Origin: Symsagittifera roscoffensis
Taxonomy: Eukaryota > Xenacoelomorpha > Acoela > Convolutidae
Assembly: GCF_963678635.1 (NCBI RefSeq)
Contig: NC_087067.1
Span: 32,402,401-32,466,400 of the forward strand
Length of the DNA stretch: 64,000 nt
Direction: 5' to 3'
Part shown: positions 48,894 to 62,169 of the stretch, in pieces
How positions within the stretch are numbered: position 1 is the stretch's first letter
Layout of the letters: every line of letters begins with the position of its first letter
The notes under the pieces: generated by a model
What the model was told of the DNA's origin: nothing
Database searches by the model: none
What the model saw: the letters and a program-made list of their open reading frames with translations, nothing else
Translations under genes and position numbers: made by a program

Positions 48894-49779
48894 TGAAAAT
48901 TCTGAACCTGCAAATTACCTTAATAGAGTGAAGATGTCAGTATGAAGAGTCTAATTGAGCCTGGTGAATTGCGCGAACGGCCATAACTTGCCCAAAAAAC
49001 TTAAGACTTCCAAATTTTTCTATTTCTATCGTAAGACCATCGTCAAATCTTGGGGGACTGAGAAAATGAACCAATTTCGTCGAACCAGTTCAAAGTTATG
49101 AGTTCTTGAAAGCTCGGTGATGCCAATAAGTTAAGCCTAAACGAGCGTGGTGCAAAAAACGACCATATGCCACTAACGTTGAGTGAGCGGCTATCATGCC
49201 ATAGATGGTCATCTAAGACACCCTGTACACGCTCCGTAGGTTTTGACCAGCCGATTTGGCCATAAAACTCATTGGGCCAAAAAAATTCTGAAAATTGTCA
49301 ATTTTTCAAATTTTGTTTGAATTGCATAAATTATAATGTGAGCGTGCAAAATTTTCCATGGTATAAGAGCATATTTCTACTCTCGCGCGAGGGCGAGTGT
49401 TTTAAAAGTAATGTACATAGTTATATGCTAGTCAGGATATAAATGGAAGCGGAATTACTCAAATGCCTAAGGCAGAACCGCAGATTCTGTCTTTGTCCAC
49501 ATCGTTAAGCCCATGTCGTATGTAACGGCACAAACGCAGATGGTTATAACGTAGTCTACTGTACTCTTACGATAGATTTACTAGCCAGCAGGGGAGTTTT
49601 GTTAGGGCGAAGTGTCATTATGGCTACCTCTTTTCAACTTTCCCCCTTGACCTTTCATAAGTTGGTCCGGGAGCAACCCAGCTCTCAACCCAGTCGGATA
49701 AATATAAATTTTTATGATGCGAGCTGTTTTTTCATTGTTGTGTTCAAGGCATGTACCAAAATTAGGAAAAGGTTTAGCT

Positions 49780-49966
49780 ATCGCTTCTCGGCCTTTTGGC
49801 TAAGATCATGTGTAGTATCTGTTCTTGTCAGCTTAATATCTGGCATGCTGGGCATAGCCTGGCACCAATATTAAACTGATTTTTACTCTCCGAGTTAACA
49901 CCGAAGCTTGCTTCAGTTGACTCACGGATTGTCCCGGTCTTACACTACCATCGGGAGCAGTCCACC
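49780..49966 (+). ncRNA. U2: U2 snRNA gene, copy 28 (near consensus)
   Basis: 187 nt, same as copies 25 and 27. Confidence 0.92.
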
Positions 49967-50852
49967 TGAAAATTCTGAACCTGCAAATTACCTTATTAGA
50001 GTGAAGATGTCAGTATGAAGAGTCTAATTGAGCCTGGTGAATTGCGCGAACGGCCATAACTTGCCCAAAAAACTTAAGACTTCCAAATTTTTCTATTTCT
50101 ATCGTAAGACCATCGTCAAATCTTGGGGGACTGAGAAAATGAACTAATTTCGTCGAACCAGTTCAAAGTTATGAGTTCTTGAAAGCTCGGTGATGCCAAA
50201 AAGTTAAGCCTAAACGAGCGTGGTGCAAAAAACGACCATATGCCACTAACGTTGAGTGAGCGGCTATCATGCCATAGATGGTCATCTAAGACACCCTGTA
50301 CACGCTCCGTAGGTTTTGACCAGCCGATTTGGCCATAAAACTCATTGGGCCAAAAAAATTCTGAAAATTGTCAATTTTTCAAATTTTGTTTGAATTGCAT
50401 AAATTATAATGTGAGCGTGCAAAATTTTACATGGTATAAGAGCATATTTCTACTCTCGCGCGAGGGCGAGTGTTTTAAAAGTAATGTACATAGTTATATG
50501 CTAGTCAGGATATAAAAGGAAGCGGAATTACTCAAATGCCTAAGGCAGAACCGCAGATTCTGTCTTTGTCCAAATCGTTAAGCCCATGTCGTATGTAACG
50601 GCACAAACGCAGATGGTTATAACGTAGTCTACCGTACTCTTACGATAGATTTACTAGCCAGCAGGGGAGTTTTGTTAGGGCGAAGTGTCATTATGGCTAC
50701 CTCTTTTCAACCTTCCCCCTTGACCTTTCATAAGTTGGTCTGGGAGCAACCCAGCTCTCAACCCAGTCGGATAAATATAAATTTTTATGATGCGAGCTGT
50801 TTTTTTATTGTTGTGTTCAAGGCATGTACCAAAATTAGGAAAAGGTTTAGCT

Positions 50853-51038
50853 ATCGCTTCTCGGCCGTTTGGCTAAGATCATGTGTAGTATCTGTTCTTG
50901 TCAGCTTAATATCTGGTATGCTGGGCATAGCATGCACCAATATTAAACTGATTTTTACTTCCCGAGTTAACACCGAAGCTTGCTTCAGTTGACTCACGGA
51001 TTGTCCCGGTCTTACACTACCATCGGGAGCAGTCCACC
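50853..51038 (+). ncRNA. U2: U2 snRNA gene, copy 29 (alternative stem IIa)
   Basis: 186 nt. GTATGCT...AGCATGC stem IIa; stem I loop CGGCCGTTTGG in place of CGGCCTTTTGG; strong stem IV. Confidence 0.84.
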
Positions 51039-51924
51039 TGAAAATTCTGAACCTGCAAATTACCTTATTAGAGTGAAGATGTCAGTATGAAGAGTCTAAT
51101 TGAGCCTGGTGAATTGCGCGAACGGCCATAACTTGCCCAAAAAACTTAAGACTTCCAAATTTTTCTATTTCTTTCGTAAGACCATCGTCAAATCTTGGGG
51201 GACTGAGAAAATGAACTAATTTCGTCGAACCAGTTCAAAGTTATGAGTTCTTGAAAGCTCGGTGATGCCAAAAAGTTAAGCCTAAACGAGCGTGGTGCAA
51301 AAAACGACCATATGCCACTAACGTTGAGTGAGCGGCTATCATGCCATAGATGGTCATCTAAGACACCCTGTACACGCTCCGTAGGTTTTGACCAGCCGAT
51401 TTGGCCATAAAACTCATTGGGCCAAAAAAATTCTGAAAATTGTCAATTTTTCAAATTTTGTTTGAATTGCATAAATTATAACGTGAGCGTGCAAAATTTT
51501 ACATGGTATAAGAGCATATTTCTACTCTCGCGCGAGGGCGAGTGTTTTAAAAGTAATGTACATAGTTATATGCTAGTCAGGATATAAAAGGAAGCGGAAT
51601 TACTCAAATGCCTAAGGCAGAACCGCAGATTCTGTCTTTGTCCAAATCGTTAAGCCCATGTCGTATGTAACGGCACAAACGCAGATGGTTATAACGTAGT
51701 CTACCGTACTCTTACGATAGATTTACTAGCCAGCAGGGGAGTTTTGTTAGGGCGAAGTGTCATTATGGCTACCTCTTTTCAACCTTCCCCCTTGACCTTT
51801 CATAAGTTGGTCTGGGAGCAACCCAGCTCTCAACCCAGTCGGATAAATATAAATTTTTATGATGCGAGCTGTTTTTTTATTGTTGTGTTCAAGGCATGTA
51901 CCAAAATTAGGAAAAGGTTTAGCT

Positions 51925-52110
51925 ATCGCTTCTCGGCCGTTTGGCTAAGATCATGTGTAGTATCTGTTCTTGTCAGCTTAATATCTGGTATGCTGGGCAT
52001 AGCATGCACCAATATTAAACTGATTTTTACTTCCCGAGTTAACACCGAAGCTTGCTTCAGTTGACTCACGGATTGTCCCAGTCTTACACTACTATCGGGA
52101 GCAGTCAACC
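51925..52110 (+). ncRNA. U2: U2 snRNA gene, copy 30 (alternative stem IIa)
   Basis: 186 nt. Same stem IIa and CGGCCGTTT changes as copy 29, but its 3' part (CCCAGTC...CTATCGGGA...CAGTCAACC) matches copy 26, so it looks like a recombinant of the two. Confidence 0.84.
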
Positions 52111-53341
52111 TGAAAATTCTGAACCTGCAAATTACCTTAATAGAGTGAAGATGTCAGTATGAAGAGTCTAATTGAGCCTGGTGAATTGCGCGAACGGCCA
52201 TAACTTGCCCAAAAAACTTAAGACTTCCAAATTTTTCTATTTCTATCGTAAGAACATCGTCAAATCTTGGGGGACTGAGAAAATGAACCAATTTCGTCGA
52301 ACCAGTTCAAAGTTATGAGTTCTTGAAAGCTCGGTGATGCCAAAAAGTTAAGCCTAATCGAGCGTGGTGCAAAAAACGAAAATTTCAAAATTTTTGTTCT
52401 TTTCTGTCTAAATTTTATTTTTTCAATATCGTATCACAATTTTGGACTCAGAAAAATTCCAACGAGCCCAAAACGACTTCTTTAGCTTCAGTGTTCGTGG
52501 AGTAATCATCAGTTGAAATTTTGGGGGGAGCTGAAATTCGGCCATTTTGGAAGAAAATCGACCTAAATGCTAACTTTTAGTTAGTGCAATTTTTTTCTTG
52601 CATTTTTCATAAAATGGGGTGCTCTCTGCTGTCGCAGAGTGCATTCAAAGAAACTTATCAAATAGATTTGAAAACTTACCTATTTAATAAGTTTATCACA
52701 ACAATTAGGCTAGGCTGGTATTCGACCATATGCCACTAACGTTGAGTGAGCGGCTATCATACCATAGATGGTCATCTAAGACACCCTGTACACGCTCCGT
52801 AGGTTTTGACCAGCCGATTTGGCCATAAAACTCATTGGGCCAAAAAAATTCCGAAAATTGTCAATTTTTCAAATTTTGTTTGAATTGCATAAATTATAAC
52901 GTGAGCGTGCAAAATTTTACATGGTATTAGAGCATATTTCTACTCTCGCGCGAGGGCGAGTGTTTTAAAAGTAATGTACATAGTTATATGCTAGTCAGGA
53001 TATAAATGGAAGCGGAATTACTCAAATGCCTAAGGCAGAACCGCAGATTCTGTCTTTGTCCACATCGTTTAGCCCATGTCGTATGTAACGGCACAAACGC
53101 AGATGGTTATAACGTAGTCTACTGTACTCTTACGATAGATTTACTAGCCAGCAGGGGAGTTTTGTTAGGGCGAAGTGTCATTATGGCTACCTCTTTTCAA
53201 CTTTCCCCTTGACCTTTCATAAGTTGGTCCGGGAGCAACCCAGCTCTCAACCCAGTCGGATAAATATAAATTTTTATGATGCGAGCTGTTTTTTCATTGT
53301 TGTGTTCAAGGCATGTACCAAAATTAGGAAAAGGTTTAGCT

Positions 53342-53528
53342 ATCGCTTCTCGGCCTTTTGGCTAAGATCATGTGTAGATTCTGTTCTTGTCAGCTTAATA
53401 TCTGGCATGCTGGGAATAGCCTGTCACCAATATTAAACTAATTTTTACTTCCCGAGTTAACACCGAAACTTGCTTCAGTTGACTCACGGATTGTCCCGGT
53501 CTTACACTACCATCGGGAGCAGTCCACC
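53342..53528 (+). pseudogene. U2-derived copy 31 with altered branch-point recognition sequence
   Basis: 187 nt. GTGTAGATTCTG replaces GTGTAGTATCTG, so GTAGTA becomes GTAGAT. Stem IIa is also broken (GGGAATAGCCTGTCA), and CTAATTTTTAC alters the base before the Sm-like site. Either a pseudogene class or a variant U2; stem I, III and IV persist. Confidence 0.75.
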
Positions 53529-54781
53529 TGAAAATTCTGAACCTGCAAATTACCTTAACAGAGTGAAGATGTCAGTAAGAAGAGTCTAATTGAGCCTGGT
53601 GAATTGCGCGAACGGCAAAAACTTGCCCAAAAAACTTAAGACTTCCAAATTTTTCTATTTCTATCGTAAGACCATCGTCAAATCTTGGGGGACTGAGAAA
53701 ATGAACCAATTTCGTCGAACCAGTTCAAAGTTATGAGTTCTTGAAAGCTCGGTGATGCCAAAAAGTTAAGCCTAATCGAGCGTGGTGCAAAAAACGAAAA
53801 TTTCAAAATTTTTGTTCTTTTCTGTCTAAATTTTATTTTTTCAATATCGTATCACAATTTTGGACTCAGAAAAATTCCAACGAGCCCAAAACGACTTCTT
53901 TAGCTTCAGTGTTCGTGGAGTAATCATCAGTTGAAATTTTGGGGGGAGCTGAAATTCGGCCATTTTGGAAGAAAATCGACCTAAAAGCTAACTTTTAGGT
54001 TAGTGCAATTTTTTTCTTGCATTTTTCATAAAATGGGGTGCTCTCTGCTGTCGCAGAGTGCATTCAAAGAAACTTATCAAATAGATTTGAAAACTTACCT
54101 ATTTAATAAGTTTATCACAACAATTAGGCTAAAAGCATCTATCAGTATCCTGGCTGGTATTCGACCATATGCCACTAACGTTGAGTGAGCGGCTATCATG
54201 CCATAAATGGTCATCTAAGACACCTTGTACACGCTCCGTAGGTTTTGACCAGCCGATTTCGCCATAAAACTTATTGGGCCAAAAAAATTCTGAAAATTGT
54301 CAGTTTTTCAAATTTTGTTTGAAATGCATAAATTATAACGTGAGCGTGCAAAATTTTACATGGTATAAGAGCATATTTCTACTCTCGCGCGAGGGCAAGT
54401 GTTTTAAAAGTAATGTACATAGTTATATGCTAGTCAGGATATAAATGGAAGCGGAATTACTCAAATGCCTAAGGCAGAACCGCAGATTCTGTCTTTGTCC
54501 ACATCGTTAAGCCCATGTCGTATGTAACGGCACAAACGCAGATGGTTATAACGTAGTCTACTGTACTCTTACGATAGATTTACTAGCCAGCAGGGGAGTT
54601 TTGTTAGGGCGAAGTGTCATTATGGCTACCTCTTTTCAACTTTCCCCCTTGACCTTTCATAAGTTGGTCCGGGAGCAACCCAGCTCTCAACCCAGTCGGA
54701 TAAATATAAATTTTTATGATGCGAGCTGTTTTTTCATTGTTGTGTTCAAGGCATGTACCAAAATTAGGAAAAGGTTTAGCT

Positions 54782-54968
54782 ATCGCTTCTCGGCCTTTTG
54801 GCTAAGATCATGTGTAGATTCTGTTCTTGTCAGCTTAATATCTGGCATGCTGGGAATAGACTGTCACCAATATTAAACTAATTTTTACTTCCCGAGTTAA
54901 CACCGAAACTTGCTTCAGTTGACTCACGGATTGTCCCGGTCTTACACTGCCATCGGGAGTAGTCCACC
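54782..54968 (+). pseudogene. U2-derived copy 32 with altered branch-point recognition sequence
   Basis: Same GTAGAT change as copy 31 plus GGGAATAGACTGTCA in the stem IIa region, so IIa cannot form its usual helix. Confidence 0.75.
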
Positions 54969-56221
54969 TGAAAATTCTGAACCTGCAAATTACCTTAACA
55001 GAGTGAAGATGTCAGTATGAAGAGTCTAATTGAGCCTGGTGAATTGCGCGAACGGCAAAAACTTGCCCAAAAAACTTAAGACTTCCAAATTTTTCTATTT
55101 CTATCGTAAGACCATCGTCAAATCTTGGGGGACTGAGAAAATGAACCAATTTCGTCGAACCAGTTCAAAGTTATGAGTTCTTGAAAGCTCGGTGATGCCA
55201 AAAAGTTAAGCCTAATCGAGCGTGGTGCAAAAAACGAAAATTTCAAAATTTTTGTTCTTTTCTGTCTAAATTTTATTTTTTCAATATCGTATCACAATTT
55301 TGGACTCAGAAAAATTCCAACGAGCCCAAAACGACTTCTTTAGCTTCAGTGTTCGTGGAGTAATCATCAGTTGAAATTTTGGGGGGAGCTGAAATTCGGC
55401 CATTTTGGAAGAAAATCGACCTAAAAGCTAACTTTTAAGTTAGTGCAATTTTTTTCTTGCATTTTTCATAAAATGGGGTGCTCTCTGCTGTCGCAGAGTG
55501 CATTCAAAGAAACTTATCAAATAGATTTGAAAACTTACCTATTTAATAAGTTTATCACAACAATTAGGCTAAAAGCATCTATCAGTATCCTGGCTGGTAT
55601 TCGACCATATGCCACTAACGTTGAGTGAGCGGCTATCATGCCATAAATGGTCATCTAAGACACCTTGTACACGCTCCGTAGGTTTTGACCAGCCGATTTC
55701 GCCATAAAACTCATTGGGCCAAAAAAATTCTGAAAATTTTCAGTTTTTCAAATTTTGTTTGAAATGCATAAATTATAACGTGAGCGTGCAAAATTTTACA
55801 TGGTATAAGAGCATATTTCTACTCTCGCGCGAGGGCAAGTGTTTTAAAAGTAATGTACATAGTTATATGCTAGTCAGGATATAAATGGAAGCGGAATTAC
55901 TCAAATGCCTAAGGCAGAACCGCAGATTCTGTCTTTGTCTACATCGTTAAGCCCATGTCGTATGTAACGGCACAAACGCAGATGGTTATAACGTAGTCTA
56001 CTGTACTCTTACGATAGATTTACTAGCCAGCAGGGGAGTTTTGTTAGGGCGAAGTGTCATTATGGCTACCTCTTTTCAACTTTCCCCCTTGACCTTTCAT
56101 AAGTTGGTCCGGGAGCAACCCAGCTCTCAACCCAGTCGGATAAATATAAATTTTTATGATGCGAGCTGTTTTTTCATTGTTGTGTTCAAGGCATGTACCA
56201 AAATTAGGAAAAGGTTTAGCT

Positions 56222-56408
56222 ATCGCTTCTCGGCCTTTTGGCTAAGATCATGTGTAGATTCTGTTCTTGTCAGCTTAATATCTGGCATGCTGGGAATAGA
56301 CTGTCACCAATATTAAACTAATTTTTACTTCCCGAGTTAACACCGAAACTTGCTTCAGTTGACTCACGGATTGTCCCGGTCTTACACTGCCATCGGGAGT
56401 AGTCCACC
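56222..56408 (+). pseudogene. U2-derived copy 33 with altered branch-point recognition sequence
   Basis: Identical in U2 sequence to copy 32 as far as I can see; the whole unit is a tandem duplicate. Confidence 0.75.
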
Positions 56409-57661
56409 TGAAAATTCTGAACCTGCAAATTACCTTAACAGAGTGAAGATGTCAGTATGAAGAGTCTAATTGAGCCTGGTGAATTGCGCGAACGGCAAAA
56501 ACTTGCCCAAAAAACTTAAGACTTCCAAATTTTTCTATTTCTATCGTAAGACCATCGTCAAATCTTGGGGGACTGAGAAAATGAACCAATTTCGTCGAAC
56601 CAGTTCAAAGTTATGAGTTCTTGAAAGCTCGGTGATGCCAAAAAGTTAAGCCTAATCGAGCGTGGTGCAAAAAACGAAAATTTCAAAATTTTTGTTCTTT
56701 TCTGTCTAAATTTTATTTTTTCAATATCGTATCACAATTTTGGACTCAGAAAAATTCCAACGAGCCCAAAACGACTTCTTTAGCTTCAGTGTTCGTGGAG
56801 TAATCATCAGTTGAAATTTTGGGGGGAGCTGAAATTCGGCCATTTTGGAAGAAAATCGACCTAAAAGCTAACTTTTAAGTTAGTGCAATTTTTTTCTTGC
56901 ATTTTTCATAAAATGGGGTGCTCTCTGCTGTCGCAGAGTGCATTCAAAGAAACTTATCAAATAGATTTGAAAACTTACCTATTTAATAAGTTTATCACAA
57001 CAATTAGGCTAAAAGCATCTATCAGTATCCTGGCTGGTATTCGACCATATGCCACTAACGTTGAGTGAGCGGCTATCATGCCATAAATGGTCATCTAAGA
57101 CACCTTGTACACGCTCCGTAGGTTTTGACCAGCCGATTTCGCCATAAAACTCATTGGGCCAAAAAAATTCTGAAAATTTTCAGTTTTTCAAATTTTGTTT
57201 GAAATGCATAAATTATAACGTGAGCGTGCAAAATTTTACATGGTATAAGAGCATATTTCTACTCTCGCGCGAGGGCAAGTGTTTTAAAAGTAATGTACAT
57301 AGTTATATGCTAGTCAGGATATAAATGGAAGCGGAATTACTCAAATGCCTAAGGCAGAACCGCAGATTCTGTCTTTGTCTACATCGTTAAGCCCATGTCG
57401 TATGTAACGGCACAAACGCAGATGGTTATAATGTAGTCATTTGTACTCTTACGATAGATTTACTAGCCAGCAGGGGAGTTTTGTTAGGGCGAAGTGTCGT
57501 TATGGCTACCTCTTTCCAACTTTTCCCCTTGACCTTTCATAAGTTGGTCCGGGAGCAACCCAGCTCTCAACCCAGTCGGATAAATATAAATTTTTATGAT
57601 GCGAGCTGTTTTTTCATTGTTGTGTTCAAGGCATGTACCAAAATTAGGAAAAGGTTTAGTT

Positions 57662-57848
57662 ATCGCTTCTCGGCCTTTTGACTAAGATCATGTGTAGTAT
57701 CTGTTCTTGTCAGCTTAATATCTGGCATGCTGGGCATAGCCTGGCACCAATATTAAACTGATTTTTACTTCCCGAGTTAACACCGAAGCTTGCTTCAGTT
57801 GACTCACGGATTGTCCCGGTCTTACACTACCATCGGGAGCAGTCCACC
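57662..57848 (+). ncRNA. U2: U2 snRNA gene, copy 34 (stem I G-to-A variant)
   Basis: 187 nt. TTTTGACTAAG in stem I as in copies 4 and 5, but with the strong stem IV class. GATC, GTAGTA, IIa, IIc and Sm-like site are intact. Confidence 0.85.
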
Positions 57849-59102
57849 TGAAAATTCTGAACCTGCAAATTACCTTAATAGAGTGAAGATGTCAGTATGA
57901 AGAGTCTAATTGAGACTGGTGAATTGCGCGAACGGCCATAACTTGCCCAAAAAACTTAAGATTTCCAAATTTTGCTATTTCTATCGTAAGACCATCGTCA
58001 AATCTTGGGGGACTGAGAAAATGAACCAATTTCGTCGAACCAGTTCAAAGTTATGAGTTCTTGAAAGCTCGGTGATGCCAAAAAGTTAAGCCTAATCGAG
58101 CGTGGTGCAAAAAACGAAAATTTCAAAATTTTTGTTCTTTTCTGTCTAAATTTTATTTTTTCAATATCGTATCACAATTTTGGACTCAGAACAATTCCAA
58201 CGAGCCCAAAACGACTTCTTTAGCTTCAGTGTTCGTGGAGTAATTATCAGTTGAAATTTTGGGGGGGAGCTGAAATTCGGCCATTTTGGAAGAAAATCGA
58301 CCTAAAAGCTAACTTTTCAGATAGTGCAATTTTTTTCTTGCATTTTTCATAAAATGGGGTGCTCTCTGCTGTCGCAGAGTGCATTCATAGAAACTTATCA
58401 AATAGATTTGAAAACTTACCTATTTAATAAGTTTATCACAACAATTAGGCTAAAAGCATCTTTCAGTATCCTGGCTGGTATTCGACCATAAGCCACTAAC
58501 GTTGAGTGAGCGGCTATCATGCCATAGATGGTCATCTAAGACACCCTGTACACGCTCCGTAGGTTTTGACCAGCCGATTTGGCCATAAAACTCATTGGGC
58601 CAAAAAAATTCTGAAAATTGTCAATTTTTCAAATTTTGTTTGAATTGCATAAATTATAACGTGAGCGTGCAAAATTTTACATGGTATAAGAGCATATTTC
58701 TACTCTCGCAAGAGGGCGAGTGTTTTAAAAGTAATGTACATAGTTATATGCTAGTCAGGATATAAATGGAAGCGGAATTACTCAAATGCCTAAGGCAGAA
58801 CCGCAGATTCTGTCTTTGTCTACATCGTTAAGCCCATGTCGTATGTAACGGCACAAACGCAGATGGTTATAACGTAGTCTACTGTACTCTTACGATAGAT
58901 TTACTAGCCAGCAGGGGAGTTTTGTTAGGGCGAAGTGTCATTATGGCTACCTCTTTTCAACTTTCCCCCTTGACCTTTCATAAGTTGGTCCGGGAGCAAC
59001 CCAGCTCTCAACCCAGTCGGATAAATATAAATTTTTATGATGCGAGCTGTTTTTTCATTGTTGTGTTCAAGGCATGTACCAAAATTAGGAAAAGGTTTAG
59101 CT

Positions 59103-59289
59103 ATCGCTTCTCGGCCTTTTGGCTAAGATCATGTGTAGTATCTGTTCTTGTCAGCTTAATATCTGGCATGCTGGGCATAGCCTGGCACCAATATTAAACT
59201 GAATTTTACTTCCCGAGTTAACACCGAAGCTTGCTTCAGTTCACTCACGGATTGTCCCGGTCTTACACTACCATCGGGAGCAGTCCACC
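59103..59289 (+). ncRNA. U2: U2 snRNA gene, copy 35
   Basis: 187 nt. Normal stem I, GATC, GTAGTA and IIa. The Sm-like site is GAATTTTAC, one T shorter than the usual GATTTTTAC; stem III has CAGTTCACTC. Confidence 0.86.
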
Positions 59290-60542
59290 TGAAAATTCTG
59301 AACCTGCAAATTACCTTAATAGAGTGAAGATGTCAGTATGAAGAGTCTAATTGAGCCTGGTGAATTGCGCGAACGGCCATAACTTGCCCAAAAAACTTAA
59401 GACTTCCAAATTTTTCTATTTCTATCGTGAGACCATCGTCAAATCTTGGGGGACTGAGAAAATGAACCAATTTGGTCGAACCAGTTCGAAGTTATGAGTT
59501 CTTGAAAGCTCGGTGATGCCAAAAAGTTAAGCCTAATCGAGCGTGGTGCAAAAAACGAAAATTTCAAAATTTTTGTTCTTTTCTGTCTAAATTTTATTTT
59601 TTCAATATCGTATCACAATTTTGGACTCAGAACAATTCCAACGAGCCCAAAACGACTTCTTTAGCTTCAGTGTTCGTGGAGTAATCATCAGTTGAAATTT
59701 TGGGGGGAGCTGAAATTCGGCCATTGGGGAAGAAAATCGACCTAAAAGCTAACTTTTAAGTTACTGCAATTTTTTTCTTGCATTTTTCATAAAATGGGGT
59801 GCTCTCTGCTGTCGCAGAGTGCATTCAAAGAAACTTATCAAATAGATTTGAAAACTTACCTATTTAATAAGTTTATCACATTAATTAGGCTAAAAGCATC
59901 TATCAGTATCCTGGCTGTTATTCGACCATATGCCACTAACGTTGAGTGAGCAGCTATCATGCCATAGATGGTCATCTAAGACACCCTGTACACGCTCCGT
60001 AGGTTTTGACCAGCCGATTTGGCCATAAAACTCCTTGGGCCAAAAAATTTCTGAAAGTTGTCAATTTTTCAAATTTTGTTTGAATTGCATAAATTATAAC
60101 GTGAGCGTGCAAAATTTTACATGGTATAAGAGCATATTTCTACTCTCGCGCGAGGGCGAGTGTTTTAAAAGTAATGTACATAGTTATATGCTAGTCAGGA
60201 TATAAATGGAAGCGGAATTACTCAAATGCCTAAGGCAGAACCGCAGATTCTGTCTTTGTCCACATCGTTACGCCCATGTCGTATGTAACGGCACAAACGC
60301 AGATGGTTATAACGTAGTCTAGTGTACTCTTACGATAGATTTACTAGCCAGCAGGGGAGTTTTGTTAGGGCGAAGTGTTGTTATGGCTACCTCTTTCCAA
60401 CTTTCCCCCTTGACCTTTCATAAGTTGGTCCGGGAGCAACCCAGCTCTCAACCCAGTCGGATAAATGTAAATTTTTATGATGCGAGCTGTTTTTTCATTG
60501 TTGTGTTCAAGGCATGTACCAAAATTAGGAAAAGGTTTAGTT

Positions 60543-60729
60543 ATCGCTTCTCGGCCTTTTGACTAAGATCATGTGTAGTATCTGTTCTTGTCAGCTTAAT
60601 ATCTGGCATGCTGGGCATAGCCTGGCACCAATATTAAACTGATTTTTACTTCCCGAGTTAACACCGAAGCTTGCTTCAGTTGACTCACGGATTGTCCCGG
60701 TCTTACACTACCATCGGGAGCAGTCCACC
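60543..60729 (+). ncRNA. U2: U2 snRNA gene, copy 36 (stem I G-to-A variant)
   Basis: 187 nt. GACTAAG stem I variant; remaining elements consensus. Confidence 0.85.
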
Positions 60730-61982
60730 TGTAAATTCTGAACCTGCAAATTACCTTAATAGAGTGAAGATGTCAGTATGAAGAGTCTAATTGAGACTGG
60801 TGAATTGCGCGAACGGCCATAACTTGCCCAAAAAACTTAAGACTTCCAAATTTTGCTATTTCTATCCTAAGACCATCGTCAAATCTTGGGGGACTGAGAA
60901 AATGAACCAATTTCGTCGAACCAGTTCAAAGTTATGAGTTCTTGAAAGCTCGGTGATGCCAAAAAGTTAAGCCTAATCGATTGTGGTGCAAAAAACGAAA
61001 ATTTCAAAATTTTTGTTCTTTTCTGTCTAAATTTTATTTTTTCAATATTGTATCACAATTTTGGACTCAGAACAATTCCAACGAGCCCAAAACGACTTCT
61101 TTAGCTTCAGTGTTCGTGGAGTAATTATCAGTTGAAATTTTGGGGGGAGCTGAAATTCGGCCATTTTGGAAGAAAATCGACCTAAAAGCTAACTTTTAAG
61201 TTAGTGCAATTTTTTTCTTGCATTTTTCATAAAATGGGGTGCTCTCTGCTGTCGCAGAGTGCATTCAAAGAAACTTATCAAATAGATTTGAAAACTTACC
61301 TATTTAATAAGTTTATCACAATAATTAGGCTAAAAGTATCTATCAGTATCCTGGCTGGTATTCGACCATATGCCACTAACGTTGAGTGAGCGGCTATCAT
61401 GCCATAGATGGTCATCTAAGACACCCTGTACACGCTCCGTAGGTTTTGACCAGCCGATTTGGCCATAAAACTCATTGGGCCAAAAAAATTCTGAAAATTG
61501 TTAATTTTTCAAATTTTGTTTGAATTGCATAAATTATAACGTGAGCGTGCAAAATTTTACATGGTATAAGAGCATATTTCTACTCTCGCGCGAGGGCGAG
61601 TGTTTTAAAAGTAATGTACATAGTTATATGCTAGTCAGGATATAAATGGAAGCGGAATTACTCAAATGCCTAAGGCAGAACCGCAGATTCTGTCTTTGTC
61701 TACATCGTTAAGCCCATGTCGTATGTAACGGCACAAACGCAGATGGTTATAACGTAGTCTACTGTACTCTTACGATAGATTTACTAGCCAGCAGGGGAGT
61801 TTTGTTAGGGCGAAGTGTCATTATGGCTACCTCTTTTCAACTTTCCCCCTTGACCTTTCATAAGTTGGTCCGGGAGCAACCCAGCTCTCAACCCAGTCGG
61901 ATAAATATAAATTTTTATGATGCGAGCTGTTTTTTCATTGTTGTGTTCAAGGCATGTACCAAAATTAGGAAAAGGTTTAGTT

Positions 61983-62169
61983 ATCGCTTCTCGGCCTTTT
62001 GACTAAGATCATGTGTAGTATCTGTTCTTGTCAGCTTAATATCTGGCATGCTGGGCATAGCCTGGCACCAATATTAAACTGATTTTTACTTCCCGAGTTA
62101 ACACCGAATCTTGCTTCAGTTGACTCACGGATTGTCCCGGTCTTACACTACCATCGGGAGCAGTCCACC
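61983..62169 (+). ncRNA. U2: U2 snRNA gene, copy 37 (stem I G-to-A variant)
   Basis: 187 nt. GACTAAG stem I variant and GAATCTTGCTTC in stem III tip. Confidence 0.85.

Larger units (their letters stand above)
43716..53341 (+). repeat. U2 array block F: higher-order mixture of 1073 and 1419 bp units (23-30)
   Basis: U2 start spacings are about 1080, 1419, 1073, 1419, 1073, 1073, 1072 and 1417 bp. Short units share one deletion of about 346 bp, joining GTGCAAAAAACGA to CCATATGCC (44178, 46670, about 49162, 50235, 51307) with CGA microhomology. Long ones share a 20 bp deletion after the retrotransposon target (45583, 48075, 52712). The pattern short-long-short-long-short-short-short-long indicates amplification of a dimer, then of the short unit. 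A 12 bp duplication AAAATGAACC(A) is seen near 44075. Confidence 0.93.
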
